Part shown: positions 26,720 to 35,080 of the stretch, one piece after another
Position numbering within the stretch: position 1 is the first letter of the stretch
How the letters are laid out: each line of letters starts with the position of its first letter
Origin: Spirosoma endophyticum
GTDB lineage: Bacteria > Bacteroidota > Bacteroidia > Cytophagales > Spirosomataceae
DNA length: 64,000 nucleotides
Direction of reading: 5' to 3'
Assembly (NCBI RefSeq): GCF_900112365.1
Contig: NZ_FOLQ01000004.1
Span: forward strand, 434,001-498,000
Position numbers and translations under genes: made by a program
Notes under the pieces: model-generated
The model's input: only the letters and a program-made list of their open reading frames with translations
Told to the model about the DNA's origin: nothing
The model's database searches: none

Positions 26720-27385
26720 ATGCTGCTTCCCTTCGATTTCCGGAAAGACCCCTACCTGATTCTCGATTTCTCCGCGACTAACCCTGATCTTGCCACGTTT
26801 GATCTAACCGATACGGCTACGTTTACTGACTATGTCTTTGGCAAATTGCGGGCATCTGGCGCGAAGGTCGGCGTGGGCGGTTACAACGAGCATCGGGTCA
26901 TCTACCGACGTAGTGAACACTTTACTACGTCCCAGGAAGAGCGCCCGTACGACGGACCGCGCGAGATTCACCTTGGCATCGACTTTTGGGTTGAAGCAGG
27001 AACGCCGGTTTTTGCTCCATTGGATGGCATCGTTCATAGCTTTCAGGATAATGCCCATTTCGGAGACTATGGCCCGACAATTATTTTGGAACACCCAAGT
27101 AGCGCGGCTTTCCAACCGCGCTACTCGCTCTATGGCCATTTGACCCGTCAGTCATTGGAAGGGTTGTATGAGGGCCAACCGTTTAATGCGGGTGATAAAC
27201 TGGGGGAAGTTGGCCCCTACCCCGAAAACGGCGACTGGCCTCCGCATCTCCATTTCCAGCTTATGACCGACATGCTTGGTCTAAAAGGTGATTTCCCCGG
27301 CGTTTGCTCGCTCACTAATCGGGCTAAATATTTGGAGATTTGTCCCAACCCTAATACACTATTGGATATTCCGGGATTGAGTTAA
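26720..27385 (+). CDS. M23-family peptidase domain protein without signal peptide
   Basis: The 221-residue protein has the LytM/M23 zinc site: His84 and Asp88 in HLGID, His140 in LYGH, and His176/His178 in PPHLHF. M23 enzymes cut peptidoglycan cross-bridges. Residues 1-80 form a domain of unknown fold. No signal peptide or lipobox is visible, although the substrate would be periplasmic, which is odd and may mean a non-peptidoglycan role. The peptidase signature itself is clear. Confidence 0.85.
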   Translation: MLLPFDFRKDPYLILDFSATNPDLATFDLTDTATFTDYVFGKLRASGAKVGVGGYNEHRVIYRRSEHFTTSQEERPYDGPREIHLGIDFWVEAGTPVFAPLDGIVHSFQDNAHFGDYGPTIILEHPSSAAFQPRYSLYGHLTRQSLEGLYEGQPFNAGDKLGEVGPYPENGDWPPHLHFQLMTDMLGLKGDFPGVCSLTNRAKYLEICPNPNTLLDIPGLS

Positions 27386-27436
27386 GGACAAATAACTTGA
27401 CCAGATATCAAGCCAAAATCATTTCTTTTAAAATAT

Positions 27437-27468
27437 TTTGAAATTACAAAAACAATTCATTACATTTG
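27437..27468 (+). promoter_or_regulatory. Bacteroidota promoter of the GbsR gene
   Basis: TTTG (27437-27440), a 20-bp spacer and TACATTTG (27461-27468) fit the Bacteroidota -33/-7 consensus TTTG-N19-21-TAnnTTTG. Using the usual centre-to-start distance of 7 bp, transcription would begin at about 27472, the A of the gene's own ATG, which suggests a leaderless message. Confidence 0.6.
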
Positions 27469-27471
27469 GGC

Positions 27472-27972
27472 ATGACATTCGAAGAAGCCAAAGACAAATT
27501 CATTCATACCTGGGGGACACTGGCCACCCAGTGGGGTATCAATCGCTCGATGGCGCAACTTCATGCATTGCTGTTGATTGCGCCTGAAGCTCTGGCAACC
27601 GAAGACGTAATGGAACAATTGCAGATTTCGCGGGGGAACGCCAGCATGAACTTACGCGATCTGATGGATTGGGGGTTGATTTATAAACAGCTTAAACCAG
27701 GCGAACGTCGCGAGTTTTTCATCGCAGAGAAAGACATCTGGAAAGTAGCCCGGCAAGTGGCTAAAGAACGTCGTCGCCGGGAAATTACGCCTGTTATTGA
27801 GGTCTTAAATGAACTGAAATCGATTGACGCCGACACACCAGAAGCACACGAATTCCAGCGTGTTATGGTCGGTTTGAGCGGTGTTGTTGGTTTTGCAGAT
27901 AATACGCTCAATGCCGTTATTAAAGCGGAGGAAAATTGGTTGATGGGTCAGTTTCTAAAGGTTTTTCGCTGA
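27472..27972 (+). CDS. GbsR/MarR-type transcriptional regulator
   Basis: The 166-residue protein is a GbsR-type winged-helix regulator. The start at 27472 (MTFEEAKDKFIHTWG) matches the usual N-terminus of the family. The DNA-binding part contains QLQISRGNASMNLRDLMDWGLIYKQ. GbsR proteins often respond to osmolytes or quaternary amines, but no glycine-betaine gene is nearby. A well-matched promoter ends at its ATG. The thiol-oxidoreductase gene follows after 55 bp and could be a target. Confidence 0.9.
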   Translation: MTFEEAKDKFIHTWGTLATQWGINRSMAQLHALLLIAPEALATEDVMEQLQISRGNASMNLRDLMDWGLIYKQLKPGERREFFIAEKDIWKVARQVAKERRRREITPVIEVLNELKSIDADTPEAHEFQRVMVGLSGVVGFADNTLNAVIKAEENWLMGQFLKVFR

Positions 27973-28027
27973 TATTTTTTTGCTAATTAATTTCATTTAT
28001 TTCTGAAAGTTTAGAATATATAAACTT

Positions 28028-28795
28028 ATGAAAAAACTGATCATTTATGACGAAAGTTGCCCAATGTGTAAACTCTATACAAAAGGCATGGTGGCCGCCG
28101 ATACCACCGGTTGCTTAGCTCGAATTGGCAGCGGTCAACTTACTCAGGACACAATATCCCGGATAGATCCTCAACGAGCCCGACACGAAATACCGCTGGT
28201 TGATCTTGACGGTGGTGAAACATTATATGGCGTGGACACCTGGATCTATGCCTTTGGGCAACGGAACAAACAGATCGAGAATTTATTGTCAATGCGGTGG
28301 TTTAAGACTGTTCTGCAGAAACTGTACGCGTTTATTTCCTACAACCGACGTATTATCATAACATCGGCGCCGGGTCGCTGGCAACTATTCGACCTTCAGC
28401 CAGAGTTTCGGCTAAGCTACCGTCTTGCTTTTATTCTGGTCGTTTTCGGGATTCTCACCGGCCTCTTCGTAACTGTCAATTTTCCGGTGTGGGCACCGGC
28501 AGTTATGATTCTAATCGTTGGTCAACTGATCGTCACCAGCCTGTCTCTTTTTAGTCTGCACGACGACAATTTTCTACCAACACTGCTGGATTATACGGGT
28601 CATCTAGGCATGAGTCTGTTGGTAGGCAGCCTAATTAGCGCTGTCGGTTTAACTGCTGGCTGGGCAGCACTCGTCCTAATCGGCAATGCATTAATTATTG
28701 GCCAGCACTTCATCCGAACGTATCGGCTCGGTCTCAGTCCCTGGCTGAGTGTTTGTTTCACGGTGTTGTTTTTCCTCTTGCTACGTCCATTATGA
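28028..28795 (+). CDS. DCC-family thiol-disulfide protein fused to membrane domain
   Basis: The first 110 residues form a DCC1-like (DUF393) domain: LIIYDESCPMCKLYTKGM puts the CxxC pair at Cys11 and Cys14. The last 140 residues contain four or five hydrophobic helices, so the whole acts at the inner membrane, with the redox site probably cytoplasmic. The family is thought to be thioredoxin-like, but the target is unknown. Its TGA overlaps the ATG of the epimerase remnant (ATGA), so the genes were once translationally coupled. Confidence 0.85.
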   Translation: MKKLIIYDESCPMCKLYTKGMVAADTTGCLARIGSGQLTQDTISRIDPQRARHEIPLVDLDGGETLYGVDTWIYAFGQRNKQIENLLSMRWFKTVLQKLYAFISYNRRIIITSAPGRWQLFDLQPEFRLSYRLAFILVVFGILTGLFVTVNFPVWAPAVMILIVGQLIVTSLSLFSLHDDNFLPTLLDYTGHLGMSLLVGSLISAVGLTAGWAALVLIGNALIIGQHFIRTYRLGLSPWLSVCFTVLFFLLLRPL

Positions 28796-29020
28796 AACCT
28801 CCCAAAATCATTCTTGCTGGTGGCAGCGGCTTCATCGGTCAACTCCTGATTGAGCATTGGAAAAAGGACAGAATGGAGGCTTACTATGGGCGCATTTTTC
28901 CTGCGGATTGAAACCGAGCTGGTACTCAAAAGTCGGAACGAAGTACCACGAAAATTGCTGGATGCTGGCTTTACACTTAATTTCTCAAACGCAAAAGACG
29001 CCATTGTCGCGTTGACGTAA
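28792..29020 (+). pseudogene. Internally deleted TIGR01777-type epimerase remnant
   Basis: An intact TIGR01777 sugar-nucleotide epimerase has about 300 residues. Here, translation from 28792 gives the N-terminal Rossmann start MKPPKIILAGGSGFIGQLLIEHW and stops after 39 residues. In the next frame, from 28889, the C-terminal family end follows: GAFFLRIETELVLKSR, EVPRKLLDAGFTL and a natural stop at 29018-29020. About 700 bp are thus missing and the frame is shifted. The two ends are recognisably from one gene. The product is presumed non-functional. Confidence 0.8.
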
Positions 29021-29815
29021 TCACTTAGTCAAAAATTCCACAACCGCCTTCGCAAATTCGGGCGTACGCATAGCCCCACCATGATCGCCTGGGACGATGA
29101 CCAGTTTAGAACCCGGCACGGCATCAACCAGAGTCTGCGGATCACCGTTGTCTTTGTCCTGATTTCCATTCACGACCAATACCGGAACCTTAACCTTACC
29201 CAGTTCCGCACGAGACGTAACGGGCTGGAACTCCTGCAAGCGAGCTAGTACGACCGTATCGGCGCCAGATTTTTTGGCGTAGTCGATGGCGGGTTGCAAC
29301 TCGGGATGACTACCGGGTTTGGTCAGGGCTTCGTGGAAATTCTTGCGCCGAAACCAGTTGGGGTCTGAGAAATCGACACTGATCCCACCCATTACGGCCC
29401 GGTGCACCTGCTTGTCCATTGTTAGTAATTTTGCCGTCAAAATAGCCCCGCGTGAGTAGCCCACTACGTCGTAATTCGTCAGGCCGAGGTGTTTCATGAG
29501 CGCTATTACGTCTTTTAGTTCGGCATTATCCCGATAGGCTTCGGCGGTATGCGGTTTGTCAGACTGACCATTTCCACGCAAATCCAGCATAACCACTTTG
29601 AAACCAGCGTCGGCCAGCGCCTGCCGAACGGGTGCCCGTTTCCAGCTTTCGCTATTAGAGATGAAGCCATGTAACAGCACAACGGGCTTTCCTTCGCCCA
29701 AAACGTCGTAATGAATTTTGGTTCCGTCAAAGGATGTGAACAACGGCTCACGGGAAGTTTGAGCGCGGCTCAGAAACGAAAGCAACAGGCTGATAACAAA
29801 TAGAAATAGTTTCAT
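29021..29815 (-). CDS. Secreted alpha/beta hydrolase
   Basis: The 264-residue protein has a signal peptide (1-18, ending LSRAQ). Fold signatures are VVLLHGFISNS for the oxyanion region, GYSRGAIL for the nucleophile elbow, VLVVNGNQDKDNGD for the acid and GDHGGAMRTPEF for the catalytic histidine. It hydrolyses a small ester or amide in the periplasm or outside; the substrate is unknown. It is convergent with, and abuts, the epimerase remnant, and no other gene shares its transcript. Confidence 0.88.
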   Translation of the reverse strand: MKLFLFVISLLLSFLSRAQTSREPLFTSFDGTKIHYDVLGEGKPVVLLHGFISNSESWKRAPVRQALADAGFKVVMLDLRGNGQSDKPHTAEAYRDNAELKDVIALMKHLGLTNYDVVGYSRGAILTAKLLTMDKQVHRAVMGGISVDFSDPNWFRRKNFHEALTKPGSHPELQPAIDYAKKSGADTVVLARLQEFQPVTSRAELGKVKVPVLVVNGNQDKDNGDPQTLVDAVPGSKLVIVPGDHGGAMRTPEFAKAVVEFLTK

Positions 29816-29915
29816 GCAATAGGCAAACTACGGGTAAGGCATATGGTAACCAAATAAGTCTAACCTTTCGGCATTCTACCGGGTTATCTTAGGTATAACG
29901 ATCAACTCAACGAAC

Positions 29916-30191
29916 ATGGCAACGCTAGTAAATCACCAAAGCTCTGAGGATAAAGAGCTAATTGCTTCACCTATGGGGCTGATTGACGCCGAAGACTTCA
30001 AAAATCAAAGCACTCCTATAGATGCCCTGTTCCCCGAAAACGGGGACGACGACTCCGATGAAGAGTATATCGAGGAAGAAGACCTGAACGATGAACCCGT
30101 AGACGATGATGGTGATCCAACCGGCGAACATGATCATCATCAGGACGATAACTACGCGTTAGGTGGTCACGTAACCCGGTCGGGGTCGTAA
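29916..30191 (+). CDS. Very acidic small protein 1, unknown function
   Basis: The 91-residue product has 28 Asp/Glu and only three Lys/Arg. The acidic residues cluster between about 42 and 80 (NGDDDSDEEYIEEEDLNDE and further on), followed by a His-rich HDHH stretch that could bind metal. It has no signal peptide and is predicted to be disordered. A second acidic protein follows 64 bp downstream. Calling it a real gene rests on the ATG position and neighbour similarity; the family is unknown. Confidence 0.6.
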   Translation: MATLVNHQSSEDKELIASPMGLIDAEDFKNQSTPIDALFPENGDDDSDEEYIEEEDLNDEPVDDDGDPTGEHDHHQDDNYALGGHVTRSGS

Positions 30192-30255
30192 ATAGACTTG
30201 TAAGGTTTTTGACACCTTATAGGCCTGAAGGTTAAGCATTTAAAATAACAATAAC

Positions 30256-30525
30256 ATGAATTCTAATAACAATAGTGATTATAATCCAGCCGACGACGAT
30301 AATCAGGGCGTTGCGCAATTATTAGCCCAGGCGGAAGAATCCAACGCGGGTATACCGCAGGCTACCTACATGAATCCAGTTACAGCGCAGGGCCCGGAGC
30401 CTGAAAAAGCCGAGGTTAACGATCATGACGATGTACCGTCAGATGGCACAACAAACGGCGTCAATGATGATATGCTGGAGGAGGAAGATGTAGAAGATGG
30501 TGATCTAAGTGAGGAAGAGGAATAG
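30256..30525 (+). CDS. Very acidic small protein 2, unknown function
   Basis: The 89-residue product has 26 Asp/Glu and one basic residue, ending in EEEDVEDGDLSEEEE. The start is Asn-rich (MNSNNNSDYNPADDD). Composition and size match the gene just upstream, though the sequences are not clearly homologous. Both could be stress or DNA-mimic-like proteins, but this is only inference. A DoxX gene follows after 73 bp. Confidence 0.6.
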   Translation: MNSNNNSDYNPADDDNQGVAQLLAQAEESNAGIPQATYMNPVTAQGPEPEKAEVNDHDDVPSDGTTNGVNDDMLEEEDVEDGDLSEEEE

Positions 30526-30598
30526 CGTATAATCAAAAATGATGAGTACATTTCGGTGAAGCATTGCCTAGCTTGCCTGACACCGCAGCAATAACCTT

Positions 30599-30988
30599 AT
30601 GAATACCAATCAGTTAGCCCAACTTATTTTACGCCTTGGTTTAGGAATCAACATGCTCATGCATGGCCTCGTGCGTATACCGAAACTGGGCGAATTTGTA
30701 ACCAAAACTGGAGCGGGATTTGCCAATACGATTTTGCCATCAATCCTGACAAAATCGTTCCTATATACGCTTCCATTTGTCGAGTTAGCTAGTGGTATCC
30801 TGATTTTGCTGGGCGGTCAGCTAGGTAAGTGGGGTTATTTTTTAGGCGGACTAACCATCGGTGCTCTATTATTCGGTACTACGTTAAAAGAAGATTGGGC
30901 TGGCGCAAGTACGCAAATGATATATGTTATAGCCTTTTATCTTGCTCTTCGCGGGCTAAATGAATCTGGGCGGGGCCGCTTTCGCTAA
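30599..30988 (+). CDS. DoxX-family small membrane protein
   Basis: The 129-residue protein has four hydrophobic segments and the family opening LAQLILRLGLGINMLMHGLVRIPKLG. The segment ELASGILILLGGQLGKWGYFLGG is the usual second and third helix pair. DoxX members are linked to quinone or thiosulfate redox in some archaea and to oxidative-stress complexes elsewhere; the function here is open. It is in the same direction as the two acidic genes and the lipoprotein that follows. Confidence 0.85.
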   Translation: MNTNQLAQLILRLGLGINMLMHGLVRIPKLGEFVTKTGAGFANTILPSILTKSFLYTLPFVELASGILILLGGQLGKWGYFLGGLTIGALLFGTTLKEDWAGASTQMIYVIAFYLALRGLNESGRGRFR

Positions 30989-31059
30989 GATTTTTGGCTA
31001 GTCTTTGCAACCGTTGAAAACCTGGTGGACTCAATATAGGGAAACCAATCAAGTTAATA

Positions 31060-31773
31060 ATGAGATCAACGTTGTTTTTGACTATCCTTTTCACTGGCAG
31101 TTTACTCACGTTTTCCGCTTGCCAACAAGAGAGTGTTCCCTCCCAGCCCGGGCTTCCTTATCAATCCTCCTTTCAACGCGACAGTGATGGATGGGTTGCC
31201 GGTATTACCGACTATGGCACGGCCCAGGATAGCATTATGGAATTTAGAGCGGCCTATAAGAGATTGCCCGCTCCATTGGATACAACCCGTAAATCCCTGA
31301 TGCTGGAGAGCATGAATCGCAGTGACGATGCTTTCATGTTTATCAAAAAGAAAGTGACGGGTCTACAGCCCAACAACGATTATTCACTGCTTTTCGAGAT
31401 CGAACTGGCGTCAAAATATGGCACTAATTCTATAGGTATCGGCGGTTCGCCTGGCGGAAGTGTTTATCTGAAAGCGGGTGCTTCGGCTGTTGAGCCGGTC
31501 AAGGAGTTGAAAGACGGGTTTTATTCGCTCAACGTTGATAAGGGCGCTCAAAATAATGATGGTACAGCGGCTATTCTGCTGGGAAACATTGGCGCCGGTG
31601 ACGACGTAACAGATTATAAACTCATCACACGCACCAACACCGATAAGCCGTTCACAGCCAGGACGAATGCCCAGGGCGAACTGTGGCTGCTTGTTGGGAC
31701 CGATTCAGGCTTTGAGGGACTTACGACTTTGTATTACAGCAGCATTAAAGTAACAACGAGAAGTATCAATTAA
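31060..31773 (+). CDS. Lipoprotein, unknown function
   Basis: The 237-residue protein has a lipoprotein signal with Cys21 in TFSAC. The mature part opens with SFQRDSDGWVAGITDYG, a pattern like the start of carbohydrate-binding or jelly-roll domains that follow DGW, and continues mainly as beta strands. No enzymatic residue is apparent. It starts 71 bp after the DoxX stop. A 13-bp hairpin follows the stop codon. I do not recognise the family. Confidence 0.65.
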   Translation: MRSTLFLTILFTGSLLTFSACQQESVPSQPGLPYQSSFQRDSDGWVAGITDYGTAQDSIMEFRAAYKRLPAPLDTTRKSLMLESMNRSDDAFMFIKKKVTGLQPNNDYSLLFEIELASKYGTNSIGIGGSPGGSVYLKAGASAVEPVKELKDGFYSLNVDKGAQNNDGTAAILLGNIGAGDDVTDYKLITRTNTDKPFTARTNAQGELWLLVGTDSGFEGLTTLYYSSIKVTTRSIN

Positions 31774-31802
31774 CAGCAGGCTGACTGATTTATTCAACGT
31801 AG

Positions 31803-31832
31803 CGAATGCCATTACTAACGTAGTGGCATTCG
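31803..31832. terminator. Hairpin between convergent genes
   Basis: Arms 31803-31815 and 31820-31832 pair over 13 bp with one G:T and a 4-nt loop (TAAC). It lies between a plus-strand gene ending at 31773 and a minus-strand gene ending at 31837, so it may act in both directions. Confidence 0.6.
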
Positions 31833-31836
31833 TTGT

Positions 31837-32397
31837 TTACCGCTCGGAACATTTACCCAAAGACGTTACGTTGTTTCGGTCGAGTTGCCAGCAATTGCCG
31901 TAGACGTCTGCGTACTGAATCCGCAAATGAAATGATGTATCATCAACAACGGACTCTAGTAATTCTGCTACTCGTTCATTGTGAACAGTTGATAACAGGT
32001 TCACACTGTCACCAGATTTTAAGACATTACCTTTTTGCATACTTCCGTACAGGTAGCCATAATTAAACTGCTTACCACTGTCTTTTACAACCTTCAGCAA
32101 ACGCTCTCGCAGTTGTTGCCTAAACAAAGTATTGTGATTGTCGAATAGCTTCCCCTGGTAATACACCTCTACGTTTTTTATAATGGCAGGCCCTACCCCA
32201 TCATTCGCCAGGTTGAGAGAAAACTCGTCGTCAACATGGCTTTTTGGCGTCTGTAAATATGGCCACACGGATGCCTGCTGTTGCTCGCGGGCAATCTTCG
32301 TCTGAAAAATAGAAACAACGAGTGCGGCCAAACTCAGAAATGTAGCTGAAATACCGAGAAGAAGTTCAATGTTGATGCGTCGCCGAGGCTGGGCCAT
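31837..32397 (-). CDS. Single-pass membrane protein, unknown function
   Basis: The start at 32397 (MAQPRRRINIE) gives 186 residues and places a transmembrane helix at about 10-32 next to the positive N-terminus. An upstream extension of the frame overlaps the sufB promoter and is rejected. The rest is a domain with strand patterns such as FSLNLANDGVGPAIIKNVEVYY, as in bacterial proteins with an immunoglobulin-like fold. The function is unknown. It is divergent from sufB. Confidence 0.65.
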   Translation of the reverse strand: MAQPRRRINIELLLGISATFLSLAALVVSIFQTKIAREQQQASVWPYLQTPKSHVDDEFSLNLANDGVGPAIIKNVEVYYQGKLFDNHNTLFRQQLRERLLKVVKDSGKQFNYGYLYGSMQKGNVLKSGDSVNLLSTVHNERVAELLESVVDDTSFHLRIQYADVYGNCWQLDRNNVTSLGKCSER

Positions 32398-32539
32398 AAG
32401 TAAATAGGCTATACGTAATGAGATACCTGAAATAACGGAAACTTTACGATATTTGTCCAACCTGCCCGGAACGTACACCCCCGGCAGATTGTTAAAAATA
32501 TATTGCAGCGGTGCGAAAACCACGCAATTAACCGAGACT

Positions 32540-34015
32540 ATGAGTAAGGACGCGGACATTTTAGAAAGCATAACCAACGCCGAATATAAATACGGATTCG
32601 AGACGCTGATTGAGGCTGATGAGGCCCCTGTGGGCCTTGATGAAAGCACGATTCGTTTTATTTCCGCCAAGAAAAACGAGCCTGACTGGTTACTTGAAAA
32701 CCGGTTGAAAGCTTTTCGGATGTGGCAGGAAATGACTGAACCCAAATGGCCGAATGTTAAATACCCCAAGATTGACTATCAGGCCATTAAGTATTATTCG
32801 GCTCCGAAACAAAAGAAAACTGTCAACTCGCTCGACGAAATTGATCCTGAACTACTCGATACGTTCAAGAGATTAGGCATTTCACTCAACGAGCAGAAGC
32901 GATTAGCAGGTGTCGTTGAGCAGGAAGGCGATCGGCCGCGTGTAGCTGTCGATGCCGTAATGGACTCTGTTTCAGTAGCCACCACGTTCAAAAAAGACCT
33001 TGCTGAACGCGGTATTATTTTCTGTTCCATTACCGAAGCCGTTCATGATCATCCCGAGCTGGTGAAGAAATACATGGGCTCGGTAGTACCCGCTAGAGAC
33101 AATTACTTTGCAGCGTTGAATGCCGCCGTCTTCACCGACGGATCGTTCTGCTACATTCCCAAAGGGGTTCGCTGCCCAATGGAATTATCGACCTACTTCC
33201 GCATCAACGCGGCTGGTACGGGACAATTTGAACGGACGCTGATCATTGCCGACGAAGGGTCGTATGTGAGTTACCTTGAAGGGTGCACAGCTCCGATGCG
33301 GGATGAGAATCAGCTTCACGCGGCTGTGGTTGAGCTAGTTGCCCATGCCGATGCTGAAATCAAATATTCGACAGTACAAAACTGGTATCCGGGCGACAAA
33401 GAAGGCAAAGGTGGCATTTATAACTTCGTAACCAAACGCGGTATTTGCGAAGGTGCCAATTCCAAAATTTCGTGGACGCAAGTTGAAACGGGTTCTGCCA
33501 TTACGTGGAAATACCCTTCAGTAATCCTGAAAGGCGACAATTCCATTGGTGAGTTCTATTCTGTAGCGGTTACGAACAACATGCAGCAGGCTGATACGGG
33601 TACAAAAATGATCCATATCGGCAAGAACACCAAGAGCCGGATCGTATCGAAAGGTATTTCGGCGGGTAAAAGTCAGAATTCCTACCGGGGCTTGGTGCAG
33701 GTCTTGAAACGTGCCGAAAACGCGCGCAATTACTCGCAGTGCGACTCGTTGCTGTTGGGCGATAAATGCGGAGCACATACATTTCCGTACCTGGAAGTGA
33801 ACAATCCCACGGCTACGGTTGAGCATGAAGCGACTACGTCGAAAATTGGTGAAGATCAATTGTTCTACTGCAACCAGCGTGGTATCCCAACCGAGCAGGC
33901 GGTAGCGCTCATTATAAATGGGTACGCCAAAGAAGTATTGAACCAGCTGCCGATGGAGTTTGCTGTAGAAGCCCAGAAACTTCTGGCCATCAGCCTGGAA
34001 GGAAGCGTTGGCTAA
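32540..34015 (+). CDS. sufB: Fe-S cluster assembly protein SufB
   Basis: SufB with SufC and SufD forms a scaffold that builds Fe-S clusters in the cytoplasm. The 491-residue product from the ATG at 32540 ([10 protein letters not shown]) has the normal length. Family landmarks are [43 protein letters not shown] and the C-terminal [23 protein letters not shown]. sufC, sufD and sufS are not nearby, so the usual operon is split. A terminator with a T-run closes it directly. Confidence 0.97.
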   Translation: MSKDADILESITNAEYKYGFETLIEADEAPVGLDESTIRFISAKKNEPDWLLENRLKAFRMWQEMTEPKWPNVKYPKIDYQAIKYYSAPKQKKTVNSLDEIDPELLDTFKRLGISLNEQKRLAGVVEQEGDRPRVAVDAVMDSVSVATTFKKDLAERGIIFCSITEAVHDHPELVKKYMGSVVPARDNYFAALNAAVFTDGSFCYIPKGVRCPMELSTYFRINAAGTGQFERTLIIADEGSYVSYLEGCTAPMRDENQLHAAVVELVAHADAEIKYSTVQNWYPGDKEGKGGIYNFVTKRGICEGANSKISWTQVETGSAITWKYPSVILKGDNSIGEFYSVAVTNNMQQADTGTKMIHIGKNTKSRIVSKGISAGKSQNSYRGLVQVLKRAENARNYSQCDSLLLGDKCGAHTFPYLEVNNPTATVEHEATTSKIGEDQLFYCNQRGIPTEQAVALIINGYAKEVLNQLPMEFAVEAQKLLAISLEGSVG

Positions 34016-34043
34016 TTAACTTTTAAGTTTTTGATATATTGAA

Positions 34044-34071
34044 GCCTCTGCGGAAACGTGGAGGCTTTTTT
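34044..34071 (+). terminator. Rho-independent terminator of sufB
   Basis: The stem GCCTCTGCG/CGTGGAGGC (two G:T pairs) has a GAAA loop and is followed at once by TTTTTT. It lies 29 bp past the sufB stop codon and is the best-formed intrinsic terminator in the window. Confidence 0.85.
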
Positions 34072-34132
34072 CTGCACACTAAGACGATGTAAATTCCGTA
34101 TTCATTCAAATACCCCACTCACCAATTCACCG

Positions 34133-35080
34133 ATGTCGCTACGTAGTTTCTTACTCTGTTCATTATTTGGCCTACTGGCGTTTACGGCCACTGCCCAATC
34201 CCGACGACGGGCTCAGTTGACAACTCCTCAGAACAACGGGCCGGTACCAGTGGTATCCGCTCCGCAGACTCGTTTGCTGGAGAGTATGATGATGAACAGT
34301 TCGCTGATGAATCGGGCAATAAAGTATTCGATTTATTTACCACCCGATTATTACACATCAAATCGGCGGTATCCGGTAGTGTATTTGCTGCACGGACTGG
34401 GCGATAATGAAGGGAGTTGGATACAGTTTGGTGAAGCAGACCACATTGCCGATGCAGGAATCAGGTCGGGGGAGCTACCGCCGATGATTATTGTCATGCC
34501 TGATGCGGGCGTTACTTGGTATGTGAATGATTATCAGAACAAAGTTCGCTACGAAGATATGTTCGTGCAGGAACTGATTCCGCACATTGACTCGACCTTC
34601 CGAACCCGTACCCAGCGGGAATTCCGGGCCTTGTCAGGCTTGTCAATGGGTGGATTTGGTTCATTAATGCTGGCCATGCACCACCCGGAATTATTTGGTA
34701 GCTGTGCAGCATTAAGCGCAGCCGTCCGCACGGATGAAACCTTTGCGGCCATTCCAGAGGAACGATACAATACCGTTTATGGCCCCATCTTTAGTGGGCC
34801 TGCCAAGGGACAGGACAGGTTGACTGTTACCTGGAAACGCAATAGCCCGATTACGCTGGCTAAATCAGCACCAGAAGGTGACCTTGTTAAGGTTCGCTGG
34901 TATGTTGATTGTGGGGACGACGATGCGCTGACTGTTGGCAACGCCATGTTGCATCTTGCACTACTTGACCGTAAAATTCCACATGAATACCGCGTTCGCG
35001 ATGGGGCGCATACGTGGTCATACTGGCGCACCGGCCTTCCGGATGCACTGAAGTTTATTGCCGTAAGCTTTCACCGTTAA
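34133..35080 (+). CDS. Secreted esterase, esterase D/Fes-like
   Basis: The 315-residue product from 34133 (MSLRSFLL) has a signal peptide ending at TATAQ. The serine esterase features of the PF00756 family are YPVVYLLHGLGDN, the nucleophile in GLSMGGFGSLM, and the histidine in VRDGAHTWSYW. Such enzymes include tributyrin esterases and feruloyl esterases; the substrate is unknown. It ends inside the stop codon of a DUF2911 gene on the opposite strand, overlapping 4 bp. Confidence 0.9.
   Translation: MSLRSFLLCSLFGLLAFTATAQSRRRAQLTTPQNNGPVPVVSAPQTRLLESMMMNSSLMNRAIKYSIYLPPDYYTSNRRYPVVYLLHGLGDNEGSWIQFGEADHIADAGIRSGELPPMIIVMPDAGVTWYVNDYQNKVRYEDMFVQELIPHIDSTFRTRTQREFRALSGLSMGGFGSLMLAMHHPELFGSCAALSAAVRTDETFAAIPEERYNTVYGPIFSGPAKGQDRLTVTWKRNSPITLAKSAPEGDLVKVRWYVDCGDDDALTVGNAMLHLALLDRKIPHEYRVRDGAHTWSYWRTGLPDALKFIAVSFHR

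Noticed and set aside
32453-32539. Extended N-terminus for SufB
   Set aside because: The extra 29 residues are not like the family, while [10 protein letters not shown] fits the normal start.
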